This document shows positions 1 through 7,261 of a stretch of 19,922 nucleotides of DNA, piece by piece (the stretch's first letter is position 1; each line of letters begins with the position of its first letter). Below the pieces are notes generated by a model. That model was given only the letters and a program-made list of their open reading frames with translations. It did no database searches and was not told the DNA's origin. A program made the position numbers and the translations under genes. Source of the stretch: an uncultured Methanobrevibacter sp. (GTDB taxonomy: Archaea; Methanobacteriota; Methanobacteria; Methanobacteriales; Methanobacteriaceae); NCBI GenBank assembly GCA_900317865.1, contig ONIK01000049.1, forward strand, positions 1,374 to 21,295. Direction: 5' to 3'.

Positions 1-84
1 AATACCATACACGATAGAGACATAAATGCAAGTATTAATATCTTAAATGAAGGATTAAAAATCGCTGGGACAACGATGCAGTAA
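1..84 (+). CDS. tnpB: TnpB-type transposon nuclease, C-terminal end only
   Basis: The first 27 codons of the window read in frame 1 to a TAA. They contain HDRDINASINILNEG, the conserved C-terminal block of IS200/IS605 TnpB proteins, where the Asp of the D-R-D motif is the last RuvC catalytic residue just after the zinc finger. TnpB is an RNA-guided DNA nuclease that helps its transposon persist. The gene enters from outside the window, so the N-terminus, the other RuvC residues and any tnpA partner cannot be judged. The C-terminus after the block is short (LKIAGTTMQ). Directly downstream is a GC-rich hairpin typical of the right end of these elements, which supports the call. It could be an intact element or a 3' fragment. 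Confidence 0.85.
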   Translation, partial: NTIHDRDINASINILNEGLKIAGTTMQ

Positions 85-158
85 AAAATTCCAAGAAAAC
101 ATACTATAATTTTTTTGGTTTGCGAATCCCCGTCGTCTACACGGCGGGGAGGTTCAAA
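85..158 (+). ncRNA. IS200/IS605 right end; probable 3' part of the TnpB omega-RNA
   Basis: Just after the tnpB stop lies a GC-rich hairpin in otherwise AT-rich DNA: arm ccccgtcg at 128-135, a 6-base loop, and arm cggcgggg at 142-149, with one G-T wobble. The stem is extended by t127-a150 and, after a small internal bulge, by gaa 124-126 with ttc 153-155. In this family a subterminal hairpin at the right end is recognised by TnpA. The RNA running from the 3' part of tnpB through this hairpin is the omega-RNA scaffold, whose guide is the host sequence immediately outside the element. The true boundary is probably near the ggttcaa at 151-157; the exact end is inferred, not seen. Confidence 0.7.
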
Positions 159-179
159 TTGAACAATAAATATTCGCAA

Positions 180-442
180 TTAAACCCTAAAATTCCTAAA
201 ATTTTCAATTAGATGTTTTACTTCTTTTGCAGTTTTTAAATTATTATCTTGAATTGCTTTGTCTAAAATTAAAAATTGTTCTTCAGTTAATTTTGATTGG
301 CCTTTGGAACCTTGTTTTCTTTTTAATGCATCCATTCCACCATCATTCCATTATTTTATCCATTATGTGCTGTTCCTTGGCTAATTCCATGTTTATTAAT
401 GATGTCGTTTATTGGTTCATCATGTAAAACGTCTAAATACAT
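180..442 (-). pseudogene. Broken N-terminal fragment of an IS630-like helix-turn-helix transposase
   Basis: Read on the minus strand from ATG at 442-440, the sequence gives a helix-turn-helix segment (DIINKHGISQGTAHN), then loses frame by one missing T and carries a stop where a Gln codon is expected (IK-stop-WNDGG). It then continues as GMDALKRKQGSKGQSKLTEEQ and KTAKEVKHLIENF to a TAA at 180-182. The order HTH, W-I-K-x-W-N-x-G-G, basic linker, L-T-E-E-Q is that of the N-terminal domain of IS630/Tc1-type transposases. The DDE catalytic domain is missing entirely. Protein-like pieces continue upstream (TEIKKLENDTRLLNK near 450-500, and TLIKEYLELF near 495-530) in other frames, so the relic probably spans about 180-540. 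The family name is inference from motif order. Confidence 0.65.
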
Positions 443-646
443 GATTTATTTAAAAGTCGTGTATCATTCTCTAACTTTTTAATTTCCGTTTGATCTTGGG
501 AATAATTCAAGATATTCTTTAATTAATGTTTGATTAGATACGGTATAATATAATCATTAGTATTATTTTCAGTGTCGGTTACTATACAGGACAAAATAGT
601 AATATTTATTATATGTGTGATTTAAAGTTATTAATACCGATTAGGG
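443..646. other. Non-coding region upstream of the adhesin with a 7-bp inverted repeat
   Basis: Bases 443 to about 540 hold decayed minus-strand transposase sequence. Near 579-602 there is an inverted repeat, ttactat and atagtaa separated by 9-10 bases, which could be a transposon end or an operator. An AT-rich TATA-like stretch (atatttattatatg, 601-614) lies 30-45 bases before the adhesin start and is the most plausible promoter. No intact gene is visible. Confidence 0.4.
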
Positions 647-3514
647 GTGATTGAAATTAAATTTAATAAGATATTGTTTTTTATTCTTTTTTCCTTGATT
701 TTAATTGTTTTTATTGGCGGCGTCAATGCTGCAAATGTTAATCTGGAAAATAATAATGAAATTTTAAATTTTGATGTAAATGATGAAATTATTTCTGTTG
801 AGGATTCTTCCCCAGTATTAAATGATGATGGAGCTGTTGCGGGAGATTTTCAATCATTAAAAAAATTAATTGATGAAAGCGGTGAAAATAGTGTCATTAA
901 TTTAACACAGGATTATACTTTTACATTGGGGGTTGATGATAATATTACACGAGGAATTGTTATTGATAAATCCAATGTAACTATTAACGGTAACGGTTTT
1001 ACAATTAATGCACTGGAAAAAACGAGAATGTTTCAAATAAACGGAGATAATGTGACATTATCCAATCTTAATTTTATTGGAGGCAGCACACCAAATGACA
1101 ACAATATAACTGAAGGCGAGACCTTTTGGCATGGTGGTGCAGTAATCTGGCGGGGAGATTATGGATATGTTGATAACTGTGTCTTTGCAGACAATGTTAA
1201 TAATAATGGTGATGCTGGTGCTCTCTGGGTGATGGGAAATTATCATACCATTGTAAATTCAATTTTCGATAATAATTTAGCATTAAATGAAGGTGGGGGT
1301 GTTTACTGTGAAGGTAAATATGCAACTGTTTTAAACAGTACTTTCAGTTTTAATACTGTAACTTATCATAACGGTGCAGGTATGTTTATAGAAAGTGACA
1401 ATGCCACTATAGGTAACTGTATTTTTGAATATAATTGGGCCGGAAATCATGGAGCCCTTTATGATTATGCTGTTAATACACGAATATATAACTGTACATT
1501 CAGTAATAATTTTGCAAAATTCAGTGGTGCTGCACTCTTATCTTATGGTGTAAATTCCACTTTAGATGGATGTACATTTATTGAAAACATTGAATCTGAA
1601 ATGGACGGTGCTGCTATAGACTGGAGTAGTCGTGATGGAAGAATTATTAATTCTGTTTTCATTGGCAATGAGGGATATAAAAATTGTGGTGCAATTTTCA
1701 TAGGCCATAATAATAATTTAATTGAAAACTGTACTTTCATTGCTAATACTGCAAGATTAAGTGGTGGCGCAATTTATAACTGGGATGGTGATTATTGTAC
1801 TGTAAATAACTGTACTTTCATAAATAATACTGCAGGCCTTGATGGAGGAGCATTCTGCTGCTGGGGATTAAACGGTACTTTTTCCAATAATATTATTATA
1901 AACAGTACTGCTCAAAATGATGCGGGTGCAATTCAGTGGATTGGAAACAATGGAACTGTTATTAATTCCACAATTACATGTTCTTCTGCTAAGAGGAATG
2001 GTGGTGCAATTCAGTGGATTGGAAACAATGGAACTGTTATCAATTCCAAAATCACAGATTCTATTACCAGTCATAATGGTGGTGGAATCTATTGGGCAGG
2101 AAATAACGAATCTGTTAGTGATATTAACATTTTTTATAGGCTTATGGAATATGGAATGGGTAATAATGGTTCAGTTATAAGTACAATCATTACAGATAAC
2201 AAAGCATACAATAACGGAGGAGCAGTTTATTGGAACGGCACCAACGGTAAAATTTCAAAGTCTGTAATTGGAAATAACATTGCAGATTATTATGGTGGTG
2301 CAATATTTTTAAATAATAATATTACTTTAGAAGATTCTTATATTCTGGATAATAAAGCCAGAGCTGTAATAGTCAATGCAGATAATAATTTTGTTTTAGT
2401 CGGCTCTAACAATTACATTAATGCAATTTATGCAAATTCCGATGATTGTAATATTGATTTCAATAATATTGTCTATTGGAACGGTGATTTTGTAAACAGT
2501 GATGAGGTTGACCCTATAAAAACTCAAAAAGAAGCAGGAATTCCTATTACTTTAGAAATATATGATGCCAATGGAAGTCTTATTGATAATATTACTAATT
2601 TAACTGATGATGATGGTCTATTCAGATATGATGATTCTAAATTAACTGATGGAATTTATAATTTCAAAGCATACCATGCTGATGATAATTTCTATGCCGC
2701 TGCTAAAACTGAAGGTAAATTCCAGATAAAACATGAAATAAATGTTGTTGCTCCTGATGTAGTCAAATACTTTGGAGGAACTGAAAGATTCATGGTATTT
2801 GTAACTGATTATCAGGGAAAAACTGTTTCAAATAAAAGCGTTGTAATTAATATCAATGGAGTTTCATACAATAGAACTACAGATGATAATGGTATTTCAA
2901 GCATTGCTCTTAGATTAACTGCCGGAACATATAATGTTACCAGTGTCGTTGATAATAAAACAGTTGACTCTACTGTAACTATTAAAACCACTGTAAACGG
3001 TACAGATATAACTAAAGTATTTAGAAATGGAACCCAATATTATGCAACATTTCTCGACAGTGAAGGCAATTACCTTAAAGAAGGAACATCAGTCAGATTT
3101 AATATTAATGGTGTAATGTATGACCGTAAAGTTGAAGGAGATAAAGGTTTAGCCAGATTAAACATCAATTTAAATGCTGGTGAATATATTATAACAGCTA
3201 TAAACACCGTAACTGGTGAAGAAACTTCCAATATAATCACAGTTATTTCAAGGCTTGTTGAAAACGAGGATGTTGTTAAAATATATGGATCTTCAACTCC
3301 ATATACAGTAAAAGCCATTGGAGATAATGGAAAAGCTGTTGGAGCAGGTGAAACTGTTAGATTCAACATTAACGGAGTATTTTATGAAAGAACAACAAAT
3401 GCTTCCGGAGTTGCTCAGTTGAATATTAACTTAATTCCTGGTCGTTACATTGTTACTGCAGAATATCTTGGATGTGCCGTATCAAATAATGTTACAGTAA
3501 CTAAATCCAGTTAA
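647..3514 (+). CDS. Adhesin-like secreted protein: right-handed beta-helix followed by Ig-like repeats
   Basis: This 955-residue surface protein starts with a signal peptide: K5-N7-K8, a hydrophobic stretch at about residues 9-24, and a VNA-A cleavage-like site near residue 28. Residues 100-620 are beta-helix rungs with the recurring pattern NCTF-NN-A-GGA, typical of Methanobrevibacter adhesin-like proteins. Residues about 660-955 hold three or more Ig-like units with the repeated phrase VRFNINGV-Y-R and a GLARLNINL-type strand. No pseudomurein-binding repeat, sortase motif or C-terminal membrane helix is visible, so the means of attachment is unclear. The GTG start at 647 overlaps its apparent ribosome binding site (aggggtga), which is odd; no other in-frame start has a better site and a stop lies at 632. 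Many N-x-S/T sites suit archaeal glycosylation. Likely role, by family, is contact with other cells or with plant or host polymers; the ligand is unknown. Confidence 0.88.
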   Translation: MIEIKFNKILFFILFSLILIVFIGGVNAANVNLENNNEILNFDVNDEIISVEDSSPVLNDDGAVAGDFQSLKKLIDESGENSVINLTQDYTFTLGVDDNITRGIVIDKSNVTINGNGFTINALEKTRMFQINGDNVTLSNLNFIGGSTPNDNNITEGETFWHGGAVIWRGDYGYVDNCVFADNVNNNGDAGALWVMGNYHTIVNSIFDNNLALNEGGGVYCEGKYATVLNSTFSFNTVTYHNGAGMFIESDNATIGNCIFEYNWAGNHGALYDYAVNTRIYNCTFSNNFAKFSGAALLSYGVNSTLDGCTFIENIESEMDGAAIDWSSRDGRIINSVFIGNEGYKNCGAIFIGHNNNLIENCTFIANTARLSGGAIYNWDGDYCTVNNCTFINNTAGLDGGAFCCWGLNGTFSNNIIINSTAQNDAGAIQWIGNNGTVINSTITCSSAKRNGGAIQWIGNNGTVINSKITDSITSHNGGGIYWAGNNESVSDINIFYRLMEYGMGNNGSVISTIITDNKAYNNGGAVYWNGTNGKISKSVIGNNIADYYGGAIFLNNNITLEDSYILDNKARAVIVNADNNFVLVGSNNYINAIYANSDDCNIDFNNIVYWNGDFVNSDEVDPIKTQKEAGIPITLEIYDANGSLIDNITNLTDDDGLFRYDDSKLTDGIYNFKAYHADDNFYAAAKTEGKFQIKHEINVVAPDVVKYFGGTERFMVFVTDYQGKTVSNKSVVININGVSYNRTTDDNGISSIALRLTAGTYNVTSVVDNKTVDSTVTIKTTVNGTDITKVFRNGTQYYATFLDSEGNYLKEGTSVRFNINGVMYDRKVEGDKGLARLNINLNAGEYIITAINTVTGEETSNIITVISRLVENEDVVKIYGSSTPYTVKAIGDNGKAVGAGETVRFNINGVFYERTTNASGVAQLNINLIPGRYIVTAEYLGCAVSNNVTVTKSS
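1925..2048 (+). repeat. Recent tandem duplication of one beta-helix rung
   Basis: A 46-base segment encoding GAIQWIGNNGTVINS occurs at 1925-1970 and again at 2003-2048, exactly 78 bases (26 codons, one rung) later, with a single T/C difference. Other rungs of the protein are far more diverged, so this pair is a recent in-frame duplication or a gene-conversion product. Confidence 0.85.
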
Positions 3515-3556
3515 TTAATAATATATGCTGTCAAGGAGAATATTCTTTATAAATTG

Positions 3557-3596
3557 AGGGTAAATTCTTTCAAATTATAAGAATTTACCTTTTTCT
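3557..3596 (+). terminator. Hairpin terminator of the adhesin gene
   Basis: The arms ggtaaattctt (3559-3569) and aagaatttacc (3579-3589) are perfectly complementary over 11 bp around a 9-base loop, and can be extended by a G-T and an A-T pair. A T-run follows directly. It lies 43 bases after the adhesin stop. Confidence 0.75.
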
Positions 3597-3952
3597 TTAT
3601 TCAAGCTTTTTTATTTTGTTTATAAAATTTTAAAAATATAATAATTAAATTTTCATAATTGAAAAATAAAACTTCTTTTATGCTAGTAAAAACCATACCT
3701 TTATAAAGGTTAAAATAGATATTTAATTGTAAGATATCTATACTTATTACAAACATGACTATGTGTGCTTTTTGTCTATGTTTATATTTATCTCAGGATA
3801 TCTTCATTTTAGATAAATCGTGTTATTTATCTATTAATTATTATTTACTAATTTATATCTTATGAATTTAGATTGTACTACTTGTAAGTAGTATAAATCG
3901 CAGCGGTGGATTCATAGATATGTTTTTTGACAAAATGTTTAGAGGAAAAAAT
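3597..3952 (+). promoter_or_regulatory. Leader and promoter region of rpsL, rich in palindromes
   Basis: No gene is supported in these 356 bases. Three symmetric structures stand out. A perfect 14-bp palindrome, acctttataaaggt, lies at 3697-3710 and contains a consensus archaeal TATA box. Arms atttatct (3786-3793) and agataaat (3811-3818) form an inverted repeat, and the first arm recurs at 3825-3832. Arms tactactt and aagtagta surround a 2-base centre at 3876-3893. A second TATA-like site (aatttata, about 3850-3857) would place a transcription start inside the last palindrome. Which promoter is used, and whether the palindromes bind a regulator or fold as RNA, is not known. Confidence 0.55.
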
Positions 3953-4378
3953 ATGCCAGGACTTTTTGCTGCAAAAAAACTTAAAAAAAATAGACAAAAT
4001 TTTAAGTGGAAAGATGTAGATTACAAAAGGAAAGCTTTAAGATTAGATGTTAAAGCAGACCCTCTTGAAGGAGCTCCTCAAGCTAGAGGAATTGTAATCG
4101 AGAAAGTAGGGATAGAAGCAAAACAACCTAACTCTGCTATTCGTAAATGTGTACGTGTTCAATTAATTAAAAACGGTAAACAATTAACTGCTTTCGCACC
4201 AGGTGACGGAGCTATTGGTTTTATCGATGAGCACGATGAAGTTATGATTGAAGGAATTGGAGGACCTTCCGGAAGATCCATGGGTGATATTCCTGGAGTT
4301 CGTTGGAAAGTGTCCAAAGTTAACAATGTAGCTTTATCTGAAATGGTAAGTGGAAAAATAGAAAAACCTGTAAGATAA
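3953..4378 (+). CDS. rpsL: 30S ribosomal protein S12 (archaeal type)
   Basis: S12 sits at the decoding centre of the small subunit. The 141-residue product starts MPGLFAAKKLKKNRQ and carries the invariant PNSAIRKCVRVQLIKNGK segment and the C-terminal GDIPGVRWKVSKVN block, all in the expected order and at the usual archaeal length. I chose the ATG at 3953, which has agagga five bases upstream. The frame is open 11 codons further up to an ATG at 3920, but those codons (MFFDKMFRGKN) do not look like S12. It begins the str cluster, with rpsG 14 bases downstream. In most Methanobacteriales the genes before it are rpl30e and nusA; here there is only a long leader and an adhesin. Confidence 0.95.
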   Translation: MPGLFAAKKLKKNRQNFKWKDVDYKRKALRLDVKADPLEGAPQARGIVIEKVGIEAKQPNSAIRKCVRVQLIKNGKQLTAFAPGDGAIGFIDEHDEVMIEGIGGPSGRSMGDIPGVRWKVSKVNNVALSEMVSGKIEKPVR

Positions 4379-4392
4379 GGAAGGTAATTTTT

Positions 4393-4953
4393 ATGAGTAA
4401 ATTATTTGATAAATGGGATCTCGATGAAGTAAAAGTTGAGGACTTAGGTTTAATTAAATACATTTGTTTAGATGAAACTCTTGTACCTCACACTTCAGGT
4501 AGACATGTAAAAAGACAATTCGCAAAATCTAAAGTATCCATTGTTGAAAGATTAATGAATAAAGTTATGAGAACCCACCTCAACTCTGGTAAAAAAAATA
4601 AAGCTTACAACATTGTAAAAGAAGCATTAGAAATTATTCACAGAAGAACTAAAAAGAACCCTGTTCAAGTTTTAGTTACTGCAGTTGAAAACACTGCACC
4701 TCGTGAAGAAACTACCCGTATTAAATACGGTGGTATTGGATACCAAGTAGCTGTGGATATTTCCCCACAAAGAAGAGTTGACCTCTCACTTGGATTTTTA
4801 ACCAGAGGTACTTTACAATCATCATTCAAAAACAAAAGATCTGTTGCTGAATGTTTAGCTGATGAATTAATTCTTGCTTCTGAAGAAGATTCTAGAAGCT
4901 TTGCTTTACAAAAAGCTGAAGAGAAAGAAAGAGTTGCTAAAGCAGCACACTAA
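4393..4953 (+). CDS. rpsG: 30S ribosomal protein S7 (archaeal type)
   Basis: S7 nucleates assembly of the 30S head and contacts the exit-site tRNA. The 186-residue product has the family's landmarks: VERLMNKVMRTHLNSGKKNKA (residues about 53-73), the VENTAPREETTRIKYGG block (about 103-119), and PQRRVDLSLGFLTRG, with the N-terminal extension usual in archaea. ATG 4393 is preceded by ggaaggtaat. It is 14 bases after rpsL and 25 bases before fusA, so it is almost certainly co-transcribed with both. Confidence 0.95.
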   Translation: MSKLFDKWDLDEVKVEDLGLIKYICLDETLVPHTSGRHVKRQFAKSKVSIVERLMNKVMRTHLNSGKKNKAYNIVKEALEIIHRRTKKNPVQVLVTAVENTAPREETTRIKYGGIGYQVAVDISPQRRVDLSLGFLTRGTLQSSFKNKRSVAECLADELILASEEDSRSFALQKAEEKERVAKAAH

Positions 4954-4978
4954 TCATATTAATATTTAGGTGATTTTC

Positions 4979-7104
4979 TTGAGTAGAAGAGACAAAATGA
5001 TTGCAAAAATCAAAGAATTAATGTATGAACCTGATCAAATCAGAAACATTGGTATCTGTGCTCACATTGACCACGGTAAAACCACTTTATCTGATAACCT
5101 TTTAGCAGGTGCAGGAATGATTTCCGAAGAACTTGCTGGTGATCAAAGATTCTTAGATTTTGATGAACAAGAACAAGCACGTGGTATTACTATCGATGCA
5201 GCTAACGTATCTATGGTACACGATTATAAAGAAAAAGAATACTTAATCAACTTAATCGATACCCCTGGTCACGTTGACTTCGGTGGAGACGTAACTCGTG
5301 CTATGAGAGCTGTTGACGGTGCAGTAGTTGTTGTTTGTGCTGTAGAAGGTATCATGCCTCAAACTGAAACAGTATTCAGACAAGCTTTAAAAGAAAATGT
5401 TAAACCAGTTTTATTCATTAACAAAGTTGACAGATTAATCAACGAGTTAAAATTAGAACCTGAAGAATTACAAAACAGATTCATTAAAATTTTCATGGAA
5501 GCTAACAAATTAATCAAAAACATGGCTCCTGAAGATAAAAAAGATGAATGGGCTTTAGACTTCACTAATGGTAGTGTCGCATTCGGTTCAGCATATCACA
5601 ACTGGGCTATTAATGTTCCAACCATGCAAGAAACTGGTGTTAACTTTAAAGACATCATTGATTACTGTAATGCTGAAAATGAAAAAGAATTAGCTCAAAA
5701 AGTACCTTTATCTGATGTATTATTAGGTATGGTAGTAGAACACTTACCTTCCCCTAAAGAAGCTCAAGTTTACAGAGTTCCTAATATATGGGATGGAGAT
5801 CCTGATTCTCCGGCTGGAAAAGGTATGGTTGAAACTTCCCCGGACGGACCTTTAGCAGTAATGGTTACCAATGTATCTGTAGATAAACATGCAGGTGAAA
5901 TTGCAACCGGTAGGGTTTATGGAGGAGCTATTGAAAAAGGTACAGAAGTATATCTCGTTGGTTCTCACGGTAAATCCAGAGTACAGCAAGTAGGTGTATA
6001 CTTCGGTCCTGAAAGAGTTAACACTGATAAAGTTCCTGCAGGTAACATTGTATATGTTGCTGGTGCAAAAGGAGCTATTGCAGGGGAAACTCTCTGTTCA
6101 CCTGAAGACAAAATTAAAGAGTTTGAAGGTTTAGAACACATTTCAGAACCAGTAGTTACTGTAGCTGTTGAAGCTAAAAATACTAAAGACTTACCTAAAC
6201 TTATTGAAGTATTAAGACAAGTTGGTAAAGAAGACCCTACTGTTAAAATTGATATTAATGAAGAAACTGGAGAACACTTAGTATCCGGTATGGGTGAACT
6301 TCACTTAGAAGTTATTGGTTACAGAATTGGAGAAAAAGGTGTAGACATTACAACTTCAGAACCTATTGTTGTATACAGAGAAACTGTAAGACAACTTTCC
6401 CCTCAAGTTGAAGGTAAATCTCCAAACAAACATAACAGATTCTACATAACTGTTGAACCTTTAGAACAATCAATCTTTGATGCTATCCAAGATGGTGACT
6501 TAAAAGAAGGTAGAGTTAAAGGTAAAGAAGCAGCTAATGACTTCATGGAATATGGTTTAGAAAAAGAAGAAGCTAGAAGAGTCTGGGCTGTTCACAACAG
6601 AAGTTTATTCCTTAACATGACTCGTGGTATCCAATACTTGGATGAAGTTAAAGAATTATTACTCGAAGGTTTCGAATCCACTCTTGAAAGTGGTCCTTTA
6701 GGTGAAGAAATCTGTATGGGATTAAAATTCAAACTCCACGATGCAAAACTTCACGAAGACGCAGTTCACAGAGGACCTGCACAAGTTTTACCTGCTATCA
6801 GAAATGCAATTTTAGGTTCCATGACCCTTGCAGAACCTTCATTACTTGAACCTATGCAAAAAGTAGTTATTGATACTCCAAATGATTACATGGGTGCATG
6901 TACCCGTGAAATCCAAAACAGAAGAGGTCAAATTGTTGACATGGGTCAAGAAGGAGATATGGCAAGAATCGAATCCAAAGTGCCTGTAGCAGAAATGTTT
7001 GGTTTCCACGTGAAATGCAAGCTCAAATTGTGAGAGAAATCAGACAAAGAAAAGGTTTATCTCCAGAACCGTTCCCTACAAGTCACTATTTAGGAGACAT
7101 ATAA
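4979..7104 (+). pseudogene. fusA: Elongation factor EF-2, interrupted by an out-of-frame deletion near the C-terminus
   Basis: EF-2 is the GTPase that drives tRNA-mRNA translocation. The chosen start is TTG 4979, with AGGTGAT at 4968-4974; the upstream GTG 4970 lies inside that binding site. The frame reads well through G1 (AHIDHGKT), switch I (RGITID), G3 (DTPGH), NKVD and the diphthamide region HEDAVHRGPAQ (His597) to EMFGF at 7006. There it jumps frame: frame 1 ends in HVKCKLKL and a TGA at 7031-7033, while the true C-terminus PREMQAQIVREIRQRKG...HYLGD resumes one frame over from 7006 to the TAA at 7102-7104. From remembered family sequences about 24 residues of domain V are lost (AADIRSATEGR...NAGF-type segment), about 70-75 bases. 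No other lesion is present, which argues for a very recent deletion or an assembly error rather than slow decay. Confidence 0.85.
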
Positions 7105-7261
7105 ATTTAAAAATAAAATTTAATTTTTTATTTTTTTATATTTTTTATAAAAAATTCATGAAAAAAACATTATCTATTTATATGTTAAAATATAAATTAA
7201 ATTTAAGCTAACATTTAAGCTTATAATGTTTGTTAATATATATTTAAAATGAGGTATTATA
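7105..7261 (+). promoter_or_regulatory. tuf: Spacer between fusA and tuf with T-tracts and a tuf promoter
   Basis: Runs of T at about 7121-7148 could end fusA transcription. TATA-like sequences follow at 7176-7183 and 7188-7197, then gaggt at 7251-7255, six bases before the tuf ATG. This suggests that tuf has its own promoter as well as any read-through from the rpsL operon. Confidence 0.45.

Noticed and set aside
2118..2175. A beta-helix rung in the adhesin (NIFYRLMEYGMGNNGS) that breaks the repeat pattern and looks like a compensated frameshift.
   Set aside because: The alternative frame reads GIWNG but is closed by TAG and TAA on either side, so no simple pair of indels restores a normal rung. 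Ordinary divergence cannot be excluded.
1868..2180. Overlapping open frames on both strands within the adhesin repeats.
   Set aside because: They are shadows created by the repeated codons of the adhesin and show no independent features.
3755..3865. A 36-codon ATG frame (MTMCAFCLCLYLSQ...) in the rpsL leader, possibly a leader peptide.
   Set aside because: It has no ribosome binding site, low-complexity AT-driven composition and no recognisable features. It overlaps the palindromic region, and I see no reason to call it a gene.
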